NCBI GenBank assembly: GCA_016789295.1
Contig: JAEUQL010000300.1
Coordinates: 1 to 5,284 of the forward strand
DNA from: Blastocatellia bacterium
GTDB taxonomy: Bacteria > Acidobacteriota > Blastocatellia > Chloracidobacteriales > JADJPF01
Length of the DNA stretch: 5,284 nt
Direction: 5' to 3'
The notes below the pieces were generated by a model that ran no database searches, was not told where the DNA came from, and saw nothing but the letters and a program-made list of their open reading frames with translations. The position numbers and the translations under genes were made by a program. Positions 1 through 5,284 of this stretch are shown piece by piece; the stretch's first letter is position 1, and each line of letters begins with the position of its first letter.

Positions 1-1186
1 CAGTAGCTTTGGGTCTTTTGACTATTATCAATATTCCTACGCCAACTATTAATAAGAGAAAGATTAGTCCTCCTGCAGCGACTGCTATTATGAGAATAGG
101 AGAGAAAAATAGACTCTTTTCTTTCCCTTCAGCCTTAAACTTGCTGGCTTGTGATATGAGTTGCTCAACTTCGGAATGTGGAGGGTAGAGCAGTTTGACA
201 TCATTGAACTTTCCTATTGCGGCAGTGTACTGTCTATCCCAGTAGAGTTCTAGTCCTTCTCTATAGGTTTCGTCTACTGTTCCTGATATGTTTTGTGCTC
301 CGGCCTGACGTACAAACTCCATAAGAGTTGAAGAAGGAACCAAAAAATTGAAGCCTTGTACTTCTTGACCATCACTGCTGATGCTACCAAAAGTGGCAAG
401 CCCAATGACCTCTCCTTTCTCGTTTAGTGCTGGGCCACCAGAGTTTCCATGTGTTATGGGCACACTTACTTGAAGAACAGGTGCTCCATCGTTTGTGTTC
501 TTTAGTGCTGAGACAGTCCCATCTGTAATTGATGCTTCCAGCCTTGATTTCTGGTCAAGTACACCAAAATCGGCCAGTGTGTCTACTGCACCAGGATAGC
601 CGAAAGCAAAGATCCTATCCTGAAGCTGAACCTTTGTGGAATCTCCTATTTGTAGTGTAGGAGTGTTTTTAGCTTCAATTTTAAGAACAGCACAATCTTT
701 CCCTTGTCCAACTGGTGCGCCAAAAGCTTTTATTTCGTAAGGAAGAAAATCACCATTTGTGAGCTGTACAAAGTTTATCTTTTTGATAGATCGTAGTTGA
801 AGGTTGGCCAAAACATCTCTTGCTTGGTCACTAGTCAAGCGTCGGTAGTCTCCGAGGTAGGCTGTTCCAACTTGCTTGACAGCTTCTATTGCTAGTGACT
901 GGCGTGCCTTCTCCTCGCCACCTTGTATCTCACCAACTACATGGGCATTGGTTGCAATGTAGCCATCAGGGTTGAGAAAAAAGCCCGATCCAACTCCTCC
1001 TATGGAGACTCGAAAGGAACGATCCCGAAAAGCAAATTCGGCAATATATGCTCCAAAGACACGCACAACAGCAGGTTTTGAATAGAGTGCAAGACGCTGG
1101 CCTGATGTTGGAGGCTCTTGAGCAGAGACACTAAAGGTCAAAAGAAGAACTACCAAAAGAAGAGTTGTTGCCCGTGTCTTAGTCAT
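1..1186 (-). CDS. Membrane-tethered trypsin/HtrA-like serine protease with TPR-like segment (C-terminus cut by window edge)
   Basis: 395 residues are visible; the frame is open through base 1, so the stop is missing. Residues 1-22 form a signal peptide (Lys/Arg start, Leu/Val-rich core, likely cleavage after SVSA). The protease domain covers about 35-295, with the catalytic triad readable as His82 (TNAHVV), Asp164 (KDCAVLKI) and Ser249 (GNSGGP), all in HtrA/trypsin contexts. The His-Asp spacing of 82 residues is about 50 longer than in DegP-type proteases, and the extra part (about 86-140) looks charged and helical. No PDZ domain follows. Instead residues about 305-350 resemble one TPR-like helical hairpin (YREGLELYWDRQYTAAIGKF), then a membrane segment (363-389) and a basic tail, KRPK. 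The expected topology is an extracytoplasmic protease anchored by its C-terminus, with a cytoplasmic tail. The ATG at 1186 follows AAGGGG by six bases. The substrate is unknown; peptidase family S1/S1C is secure, the role is not. Confidence 0.9.
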   Translation of the reverse strand, partial: MTKTRATTLLLVVLLLTFSVSAQEPPTSGQRLALYSKPAVVRVFGAYIAEFAFRDRSFRVSIGGVGSGFFLNPDGYIATNAHVVGEIQGGEEKARQSLAIEAVKQVGTAYLGDYRRLTSDQARDVLANLQLRSIKKINFVQLTNGDFLPYEIKAFGAPVGQGKDCAVLKIEAKNTPTLQIGDSTKVQLQDRIFAFGYPGAVDTLADFGVLDQKSRLEASITDGTVSALKNTNDGAPVLQVSVPITHGNSGGPALNEKGEVIGLATFGSISSDGQEVQGFNFLVPSSTLMEFVRQAGAQNISGTVDETYREGLELYWDRQYTAAIGKFNDVKLLYPPHSEVEQLISQASKFKAEGKEKSLFFSPILIIAVAAGGLIFLLLIVGVGILIIVKRPKAT

Positions 1187-1192
1187 AGTTTG

Positions 1193-1198
1193 CCCCTT
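1193..1198 (-). promoter_or_regulatory. Ribosome binding site of the serine protease
   Basis: AAGGGG on the minus strand, six bases before the ATG at 1186-1184. It fixes the start immediately before a good signal peptide. Confidence 0.7.
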
Positions 1199-1214
1199 AT
1201 CATATTTCACTCTT

Positions 1215-1241
1215 GTTTTAGGAAAAGAGCTTACCTAAAAC
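1215..1241. repeat. 8-bp inverted repeat upstream of the protease start
   Basis: GTTTTAGG (1215-1222) and CCTAAAAC (1234-1241) are perfect inverted copies separated by 11 bases. The repeat ends about 28 bases upstream of the protease ATG, so it lies in the leader or promoter region. It could be an operator half-site pair or a leader hairpin. It lacks a T-tract on the minus strand, which argues against an intrinsic terminator. The repeat is directly visible; any function is inference. Confidence 0.4.
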
Positions 1242-1296
1242 TCTAGTTTAGCTACATATAGCCAAAAAGAGAAGAGTAGCTTTTGCAGTGACGAAA

Positions 1297-1324
1297 TTTG
1301 TATGGACAAAGCTATTTTGATCAA
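1297..1324 (-). promoter_or_regulatory. Weak sigma-70-like promoter candidate for the protease
   Basis: On the minus strand TTGATC (1324-1319) and TACAAA (1302-1297) are separated by 16 bases. Each matches four of six bases of the -35 and -10 consensus. In such AT-rich DNA matches of this quality occur by chance, so this is only a candidate. Its position, just after the aminotransferase stop and about 110 bases before the protease ATG, is sensible. Confidence 0.2.
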
Positions 1325-1346
1325 CTTTAAACTTTTGCTGATGTTT

Positions 1347-2483
1347 TCAGCTATAGTTGTAAAAACTAGCAATGGTTGAAACCACTGCTTCTTGTTGCTC
1401 AAACGTAAGCTCAGGATAGATTGGTAATGAAAGAACTTCAGTGCAAGCTCTCTCTGTATTTGGTAACTCACCTGCTTTGTAACCAAGATATGCAAAACAG
1501 TCTTGCAAATGTAAGGAAAGAGGGTAGTAGATCTTGGCTCCAATCTTTTTCTCTTTAAGGTGTGAGAAGAGTTGGTCACGATCTTTGGCTAGAATTGTAT
1601 ACTGGTGAAAGATGTGTTTGCAGTAAGGGCGTACAACGGGTAGTTTAACTCTCTCAGTAAGCTTGTAGTTCTGTAGCAGTTCATTGTAAGTACTGGCATT
1701 TTTACGCCGAGCTTCGCTCCAACTTTCAAGATAATGCATTTTTACTCTTAATACTGCTGCTTGGATTTCATCTAAGCGACTATTACAGCCTATCATACTA
1801 TAGATATATTCTGAATACCCTCCATGTACGCGAAGTGCTCTGAGTTTTTCTGCAAATCTATCACTGTTTGTTAGCATCATTCCACCATCACCGACTCCTC
1901 CTAAATTCTTTGTTGGAAAGAAACTAAGGCAGCCTATCTCTCCTATGGAGCCAGCTTGTTGCCCTTTGTACTCTGCTCCTATAGCTTGTGCTGCATCTTC
2001 AATAACAGCAATATTCTTGCTTTGAGCAATCTCCATTATTGGAGACATCTCTGCAACTTGTCCAAACAGATGTACAGGCATTATAGCTTTGGTTTTTGGG
2101 GTGATAGCTGCTTCAATTCTGTTTGGATCAATATTGAATGTGTCTGGCTCTATGTCTACAAATACTGGTTTTGCCCCAAGTCTTGCTACTGAACCACCAG
2201 TTGCAAAAAATGTAAAAGCTGAAGTAATAACTTCATCACCTGGTTCAATTCCAATCGCCATCAATGCCAGAAGCAGAGCATCAGATCCAGATGCACATCC
2301 TATGGCGTGTTTAACCTGACAATAATCAGCCACTACCTTTTCTAGAGCTTCAACCTCGCGCCCCAAAATAAACTGTTGTCTTTCAAAGACTGCTTCAACA
2401 GCAGTTAAGACCTCAGATTTAATAGATTGATACTGTGCACCAAGATCAAGTAGTGGTACGCCTCTGTCTGCTTTTGTTTTCAC
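1347..2483 (-). CDS. PLP-dependent sugar aminotransferase, DegT/DnrJ/EryC1/StrS family
   Basis: 378 residues, normal for the family. These enzymes transfer an amino group, usually from glutamate, to a keto-sugar nucleotide, giving amino sugars for LPS, O-antigen, capsule or glycoprotein glycans; they act in the cytosol as PLP-dependent dimers. Visible family marks are the N-terminal VPLLDLGAQY, the phosphate-binding ASGSDAL (64-70), the PLP-ring aspartate in VIEDAAQAIGA (Asp163, with Gln166), and the Schiff-base lysine Lys192 in SFFPTKNLGG. The later CNSRLDEIQAAVL is also typical. All key residues are present, so it should be active. The start is GTG at 2483, with AAGGAG six bases upstream and no better in-frame start. 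It lies 37 bases after the ATPase gene, so it is probably cotranscribed. The exact sugar (for example a 3-keto versus 4-keto substrate) cannot be read from sequence, and no dehydratase or acetyltransferase partner is in the window. Confidence 0.95.
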   Translation of the reverse strand: MKTKADRGVPLLDLGAQYQSIKSEVLTAVEAVFERQQFILGREVEALEKVVADYCQVKHAIGCASGSDALLLALMAIGIEPGDEVITSAFTFFATGGSVARLGAKPVFVDIEPDTFNIDPNRIEAAITPKTKAIMPVHLFGQVAEMSPIMEIAQSKNIAVIEDAAQAIGAEYKGQQAGSIGEIGCLSFFPTKNLGGVGDGGMMLTNSDRFAEKLRALRVHGGYSEYIYSMIGCNSRLDEIQAAVLRVKMHYLESWSEARRKNASTYNELLQNYKLTERVKLPVVRPYCKHIFHQYTILAKDRDQLFSHLKEKKIGAKIYYPLSLHLQDCFAYLGYKAGELPNTERACTEVLSLPIYPELTFEQQEAVVSTIASFYNYS

Positions 2484-2489
2484 TCGTTG

Positions 2490-2495
2490 CTCCTT
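2490..2495 (-). promoter_or_regulatory. Ribosome binding site for the GTG-started aminotransferase
   Basis: AAGGAG on the minus strand, six bases before the GTG at 2483-2481. It supports the GTG start, after which the protein soon reaches the conserved VPLLDL segment. Confidence 0.75.
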
Positions 2496-2509
2496 AAAAA
2501 CTTTGATAG

Positions 2510-2529
2510 AGCCAGTCTTGCTACTGGCT
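2510..2529 (-). terminator. Hairpin over the ATPase stop codon; possible weak terminator, attenuator or RNA-stabilising stem
   Basis: AGCCAGT (2510-2516) and ACTGGCT (2523-2529) form a perfect 7-bp stem with a 6-base loop. On the minus strand the TAG stop of the ATPase gene (2523-2521) starts at the last stem base and runs into the loop. A run of five T follows only after eight further bases, so it is not a canonical intrinsic terminator. It could partly reduce aminotransferase expression or protect the upstream mRNA end. The stem is visible; the function is inferred. Confidence 0.35.
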
Positions 2530-3459
2530 GTCTGCAGCTACTTTTTCACGTGAAAAGAAGTCTTCCAAAGAATTTTTGGCAGGGTTTACAGAAATAATGG
2601 TTCCTCCAGAGGAGTGTATGGTAGCAATCAACTGCCCCAACTCTTTTTCTGAACCTATCTGTATATTAACTCCACTTGCAGTCTCTTTCACTGAATTAGT
2701 AACCCTGCGTAGGTCTTCAATATTTTTGGCTTCTAACCCTCGTGCGATAACTTCCATTGCTTTACTTCCAGGCTGCTGAAGATCTACAAGTTTACCGTAA
2801 CCTGCTAATTTACCAGTCCTAAGAATTGCAACTCTGTCACAGAGAACTTCCACATCTGAAAGTATATGTGTCGAGAAGAAGACAGTCTTGCCTTGGTCTC
2901 TGAGTGATGAGATTATGTCTCTAACTTCACGTCTACCTATTGGATCTAAACCTGACATTGGCTCATCCATAAAAACTACTTTAGGATCATTTATTAGAGC
3001 TTGGGCTATACCTATTCTTTGAAGCATGCCTTTTGAAAATTTGCGCAATTGAGTATCTACTGCATGCTCCATATCTACCAGTTTCAACAATTGTGCAATC
3101 CTCTTTTTACGTAGATCTTCAGGTATTTTGAACAACTTCCCACAATAGTCGAGAAACTCTCTTGCTGTCAAATAGTCATAAAAGTAGGGAGCTTCGGGAA
3201 GGTAGCCGATTTCGTATCGCATTTCAACTTGGCTTATCGATTTTCCAAGGATCTTAGCAGAGCCGGCTGTTGGATATATAAGCCCCATCAATAGCTTTAA
3301 AGTTGTAGTCTTTCCTGCGCCGTTGGCTCCAAGAAAGCCAAAAACTTCACCTTCAGTAACTTCTAAACTCAGACCATCCAAAACCCTTTTAGGTTTTGGA
3401 CGCCAAAACCCTACCATGAAATCTTTTGTAAGCTTGTCTATCTCTATAACTTTTTTCAT
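2521..3459 (-). CDS. ABC transporter ATP-binding protein, ABC-2 exporter type (CcmA/NatA-like)
   Basis: 312 residues. This is the ATPase subunit that drives an ABC-2-type membrane export complex from the cytosolic face. Visible motifs are Walker A GANGAGKT (44-51), a Q-loop position with Glu89 (GYLPEAP), signature FSKGM (141-145), Walker B VVFMDEP (161-167), D-loop SGLD (169-172) and switch His198 (FSTH). The signature and Q-loop glutamate differ from textbook LSGGQ/Gln but are often seen in this subfamily. A C-terminal extension (about 230-305) ending in NSLEDFF resembles the DUF4162-type tail of such ATPases. The ATG at 3459 has GGAGG six bases upstream and lies 13 bases after the TPR-like gene; an in-frame TTG farther upstream would overlap that gene by 62 bases and is unlikely. 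No permease gene is visible, so the cargo is unknown. Confidence 0.95.
   Translation of the reverse strand: MKKVIEIDKLTKDFMVGFWRPKPKRVLDGLSLEVTEGEVFGFLGANGAGKTTTLKLLMGLIYPTAGSAKILGKSISQVEMRYEIGYLPEAPYFYDYLTAREFLDYCGKLFKIPEDLRKKRIAQLLKLVDMEHAVDTQLRKFSKGMLQRIGIAQALINDPKVVFMDEPMSGLDPIGRREVRDIISSLRDQGKTVFFSTHILSDVEVLCDRVAILRTGKLAGYGKLVDLQQPGSKAMEVIARGLEAKNIEDLRRVTNSVKETASGVNIQIGSEKELGQLIATIHSSGGTIISVNPAKNSLEDFFSREKVAADSQ
3377..3410 (-). repeat. Three alternating inverted copies of one 8-base word inside the ATPase gene
   Basis: TCCAAAACC (3377-3385) pairs perfectly with GGTTTTGGA (3392-3400) across a 6-base loop. The middle arm GGTTTTGG (3392-3399) can instead pair with CCAAAACC (3403-3410) across only 3 bases. 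The two stems exclude each other. They lie about 50-83 bases inside the coding region, over codons 17-28 (FWRPKPKRVLDG). The same words also give a 10-base direct repeat (3378-3387 and 3403-3412). This may be chance within a Lys/Arg/Pro-rich segment or an mRNA structure that affects early translation. Confidence 0.4.
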
Positions 3460-3465
3460 AGTATT

Positions 3466-3470
3466 CCTCC
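3466..3470 (-). promoter_or_regulatory. Ribosome binding site of the ABC ATPase gene
   Basis: GGAGG on the minus strand, six bases before the ATG at 3459, inside the 13-base gap after the upstream stop. It decides the start in favour of MKKVIEIDKL over the upstream in-frame TTG at 3534. Confidence 0.8.
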
Positions 3471-3472
3471 AA

Positions 3473-4408
3473 TTAGTTTGCCCAAGGTTCATACAAGTCA
3501 AAAGGCATTTTTGCTTTGCACTCTTTTGGATCAAATCTGTAGACCGTGCCTAATGGAGAGATCGGTTCGCGTTTTTCATTTAGCTGAATAGTAACAGACT
3601 GTCCACAAGCGCCTTTTTCTTGAGACACCAACCCAAGAAGAGGGCCTAGATCGGCTAAATTGTTGGGACAAGTCCCTTTTGCCTGTTTGTATTTTTCTAT
3701 CAATTTGTTGAGATAATCTACTTCGTCTATGGCATGAACTCTTCTTATCTGACTTTCCATTTGAGAACTTACATATTGGTCATTGCTTTCCAAAGCTTCT
3801 TTGTAGAGGGTTCCATAGAGAGCACAGGCTACTTTACGATCTCCTCCTTGAGTAAGCATTACTCCTCCCATAACTTTCATCCATGCAGGAGCAGTTGGAA
3901 TATCACCACCTTTTAAGAAAGTTTCACTTGCTAACTTATAATCATTATGTTGCCAATAGATCATGGCAAGGTGTTGGTAAAGCCTCCAGTTATTGGGGTT
4001 ATTTGCAATACCTTTCTGCAAGAGAGAGAGAGCTTGTTGATGATTATAATCTGGCAAAAAAATTGCTCCAAAACGATAAGCAGCAATATAGTTAGGGTCG
4101 AGAGTAGTAGTAATGTCTAGTAATGGGTAAAGAAGGTCGTATCTGACTAGATTAATTCTTGACCAATTAAACTCCCCTTTTTCATCAAGTAGTTGTCGTC
4201 CAAAATATTGCACACTTCGGAGCCAGTAGATATCGGCTAGTATTCCATCAAAACCAAAGGATACTGCTTTGACAACTTGTCCAGAAGGTAGATATAAAAC
4301 CTGTTCAATAACATCCTCTTTGGGTCTTCTTTGGTCTATCGCATTTTGAAGAGGATAAAGTAGAAGAAAGCAAGCTAGCACAAGTATTAGAGCTGTTCTA
4401 GTTCTCAT
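3473..4408 (-). CDS. Membrane-anchored TPR-like protein of unknown function
   Basis: 311 residues from the ATG at 4408. Residues 5-21 form one hydrophobic segment after a basic start (signal anchor or uncleaved signal), so the rest should face outside the cytoplasm. The segment FGFDGILADIYWLRSVQYFG (51-70) is strikingly aromatic and looks like a family-defining motif. It is followed by LDPNYIAAYRFGA and helical-repeat pairs (about 120-185, including ALSLLQKGIANNPNNWRLY) typical of TPR folds. The C-terminal part has the pattern CPNNLADL, then SPLGTVYRFDP, which recalls the C-terminal ends of some secreted pseudopilin-like proteins. Cys248 and Cys268 could form a disulphide. I recognise the pattern as a conserved TPR-type protein often near ABC ATPases, from memory only; no biochemical role is known to me. 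It overlaps the upstream gene by 11 bases, which suggests translational coupling. A TTG at 4426 gives six more residues but lacks the well-placed RBS. Confidence 0.85.
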   Translation of the reverse strand: MRTRTALILVLACFLLLYPLQNAIDQRRPKEDVIEQVLYLPSGQVVKAVSFGFDGILADIYWLRSVQYFGRQLLDEKGEFNWSRINLVRYDLLYPLLDITTTLDPNYIAAYRFGAIFLPDYNHQQALSLLQKGIANNPNNWRLYQHLAMIYWQHNDYKLASETFLKGGDIPTAPAWMKVMGGVMLTQGGDRKVACALYGTLYKEALESNDQYVSSQMESQIRRVHAIDEVDYLNKLIEKYKQAKGTCPNNLADLGPLLGLVSQEKGACGQSVTIQLNEKREPISPLGTVYRFDPKECKAKMPFDLYEPWAN

Positions 4409-5284
4409 TCTTGTCTCCTTGAGCAATTTTCTTGTTAAGTTCTGCTACTATCTTTTTGACTTCTGATGCAGTCTGACTGAAAGGGTCTAATTCTAAGCCT
4501 TTCTGGTAGTAGTACAAGGCTTTGCTCAAATTGCCCCTTTTTTCATAGATAATACCAAGATTTTTGTATGCTGTTGCAATAGTAGATCTATTTTTTGCAA
4601 GTACTAAAATTTTTTGGAATGCTTCTTCAGCTTTCGACAAGTCATTAAATCTTCCATAAATATAGCCAAGTTTATGTTGAAGTTTGAGGGAATTTGGACA
4701 GCTCTGATAGGCTTGTTGAAAGTAGTATAGTGCTTCTTGATACTTTTCCTCTTTTTCACAAAGTGCTCCCAGTTCCATATTCGCTGTGCAGGAACCTGGA
4801 GAAGATAGGTTTGCATTCATCCACAAATCCCATTCTGTAGCCCAGGACATGTTCTGCTTCACGGTGCTAGCACCCATTATCATAACGATTCCCATCACTA
4901 TTGTGGTGGTTATGCGATCCAGTGACTTTCTCTTTTCAGGATGAGCCACCAATACTCTTGTAGCAGTTTTGTAGAGTTCATCTATTAAGACTCCAAAAAG
5001 TAACCCAAACCCTAACATCGAAAGATACAAATATCTATCTTGAACTACTTTCTCATAATGAAAAGCTCTGACTTCAAGTATCGGAAGTAGTGGTATCACT
5101 ATCCATATTAGAGCCAAGCGTACTTTTCTATTAAACAGTCCAGCAAGCAGAGCTATAGCAGAAATAAAAATAATAAAGAATAGAGGAAGGTAGAAGTTTT
5201 GAAGATCTGGCTTCAAAACGTGGTGAACTGGATAGACAATGCCCAAATTGGTTGGCCAAACAACTATCTCTAGATACTTTAGTA
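4398..5284 (-). CDS. C-terminal part of a TMTC-like/GT-C multi-pass membrane protein with three TPRs (N-terminus off window)
   Basis: 294 residues are visible, and the frame is open to the right edge. The first residues, YLEIVVWPTNLGIVYP, match the conserved 'tyrosine, hydrophobics, WP, Leu, YP' loop of TMTC-type O-mannosyltransferase relatives and bacterial GT-C proteins with TPRs. Hydrophobic segments follow at about 30-50, 56-69, 84-100 and 124-140. The motif VVQDRYLYLSMLGF (79-92) corresponds to the 'DRYLYLPS-GF' signature of the same group. Three TPRs follow at 164-197, 198-231 and 233-268 (bases 4793-4479), the last ending in the classic LELDP, then a Lys-rich tail. The inferred role is lipid-linked sugar transfer to an extracytoplasmic acceptor, with TPRs contacting the acceptor. 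The catalytic acidic residues would be in the missing N-terminal half, so glycosyltransferase activity is not shown here. A TTG at 5246 is in frame but internal to the conserved region, so it is not the start. Confidence 0.85.
   Translation of the reverse strand, partial: LKYLEIVVWPTNLGIVYPVHHVLKPDLQNFYLPLFFIIFISAIALLAGLFNRKVRLALIWIVIPLLPILEVRAFHYEKVVQDRYLYLSMLGFGLLFGVLIDELYKTATRVLVAHPEKRKSLDRITTTIVMGIVMIMGASTVKQNMSWATEWDLWMNANLSSPGSCTANMELGALCEKEEKYQEALYYFQQAYQSCPNSLKLQHKLGYIYGRFNDLSKAEEAFQKILVLAKNRSTIATAYKNLGIIYEKRGNLSKALYYYQKGLELDPFSQTASEVKKIVAELNKKIAQGDKNEN
4415..4420 (-). promoter_or_regulatory. Ribosome binding site of the membrane-anchored TPR-like gene
   Basis: AAGGAG on the minus strand, six bases before the ATG at 4408-4406. 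It lies inside the last codons of the upstream gene, so ribosomes finishing that gene can re-initiate here. It argues against the TTG at 4426, which lies upstream of this site. Confidence 0.75.

Larger units (their letters stand above)
1187..1346 (-). other. 160-base intergenic region between aminotransferase and protease
   Basis: This is the only sizeable gene-free stretch in the window. It is AT-rich and contains no convincing coding frame. It must hold either the end of the upstream operon, the protease promoter, or both. I see no GC-rich hairpin followed by a T-run, so no standard terminator can be called for the aminotransferase transcript. It contains an 8-bp inverted repeat near the protease start (1215-1241), a short GCTA-TATG-TAGC hairpin at about 1250-1261, and a weak promoter candidate at 1297-1324. 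Confidence 0.6.

Noticed and set aside
1187..1346. Intrinsic terminator after the aminotransferase
   Set aside because: No GC-rich stem followed by a T-run is present on the minus strand; the short stems here lack the T-tract.
1235..1579. Minus-strand 114-codon open frame
   Set aside because: It overlaps the 3' end of the aminotransferase gene in another frame, has low-complexity Leu/Ser/Lys-rich content and no recognisable domain; it is a shadow frame.
1956..2319. Two plus-strand open frames opposite the aminotransferase
   Set aside because: They are antisense to a clearly conserved enzyme and show no protein-like features of their own.
2543..2556. 14-bp perfect palindrome TTTTCACGTGAAAA
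   Set aside because: It lies inside the ATPase coding region near its end; a 14-bp palindrome is expected by chance about once in every few windows of this size, and no promoter context is present.
3460..3534. N-terminal extension of the ABC ATPase from an in-frame TTG at 3534
   Set aside because: It would overlap the upstream gene by 62 bases, while GGAGG lies six bases before the ATG at 3459, and the protein from that ATG begins like a normal ABC ATPase.
4021..4032. (AG)6 run
   Set aside because: It encodes the Leu-Ser-Leu stretch of the TPR-like gene in frame and is too short to call a meaningful microsatellite or phase-variation tract.
3883..4095. Plus-strand 70-codon open frame
   Set aside because: It is antisense to the TPR-like gene, and its sequence is just the complement of the helical-repeat codons.
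4409..4426. TTG start at 4426 for the membrane-anchored TPR-like gene
   Set aside because: AAGGAG at 4420-4415 is correctly spaced for the ATG at 4408, not for the TTG, and a basic MRTRT start before the membrane segment is typical.
4604..4816. Minus-strand 70-codon open frame inside the TPR region
   Set aside because: It overlaps the three well-formed TPRs in another frame and has no recognisable features.

Overview
All recognisable genes in this 5.3 kb window lie on the minus strand, so the gene order reads from the right edge to the left. The DNA is bacterial: gene spacing is tight, every internal start has a strong Shine-Dalgarno sequence six bases upstream, and there are GTG and ATG starts. 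It is AT-leaning (roughly 40% GC by eye, not counted). I cannot place the phylum. The proteins look like those of an uncultured or environmental lineage, not a well-known model group, but that is an impression only.

Right to left, the window holds five genes. (1) 4398-5284: the C-terminal part of a polytopic membrane protein resembling the TMTC/GT-C type, with three TPR repeats; its N-terminus is off the window. (2) 3473-4408: a membrane-anchored TPR-like protein of unknown function, overlapping gene 1 by 11 bases. (3) 2521-3459: an ABC-2-type exporter ATPase, 13 bases downstream. (4) 1347-2483: a PLP-dependent DegT/DnrJ/EryC1/StrS sugar aminotransferase with a GTG start, 37 bases downstream. 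(5) 1-1186: a secreted, membrane-tethered trypsin/HtrA-like serine protease after a 160-base gap; its extreme C-terminus is off the window.

Genes 1-4 look like one transcription unit. Genes 1-3 are the tightest group and may act together at the membrane: a possible glycosyltransferase, a periplasm-facing helical-repeat protein and an export ATPase. The aminotransferase makes amino-sugar nucleotides in other bacteria, so a surface-glycan role for the cluster is reasonable. It remains inference, because no permease, sugar dehydratase or soluble glycosyltransferase is in view. The protease probably has its own promoter in the 160-base gap.

The non-coding or overlapping signals are modest: a hairpin over the stop codon of the ATPase gene, three alternating inverted copies of one 8-base word near the 5' end of the ATPase gene, and an 8-bp inverted repeat just upstream of the protease. 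I see no mobile elements, CRISPR arrays, tRNA or rRNA genes. Most of the window is ordinary chromosomal content; the points most worth a second look are the unusual protease architecture and the uncharacterised gene 2 with its neighbours.
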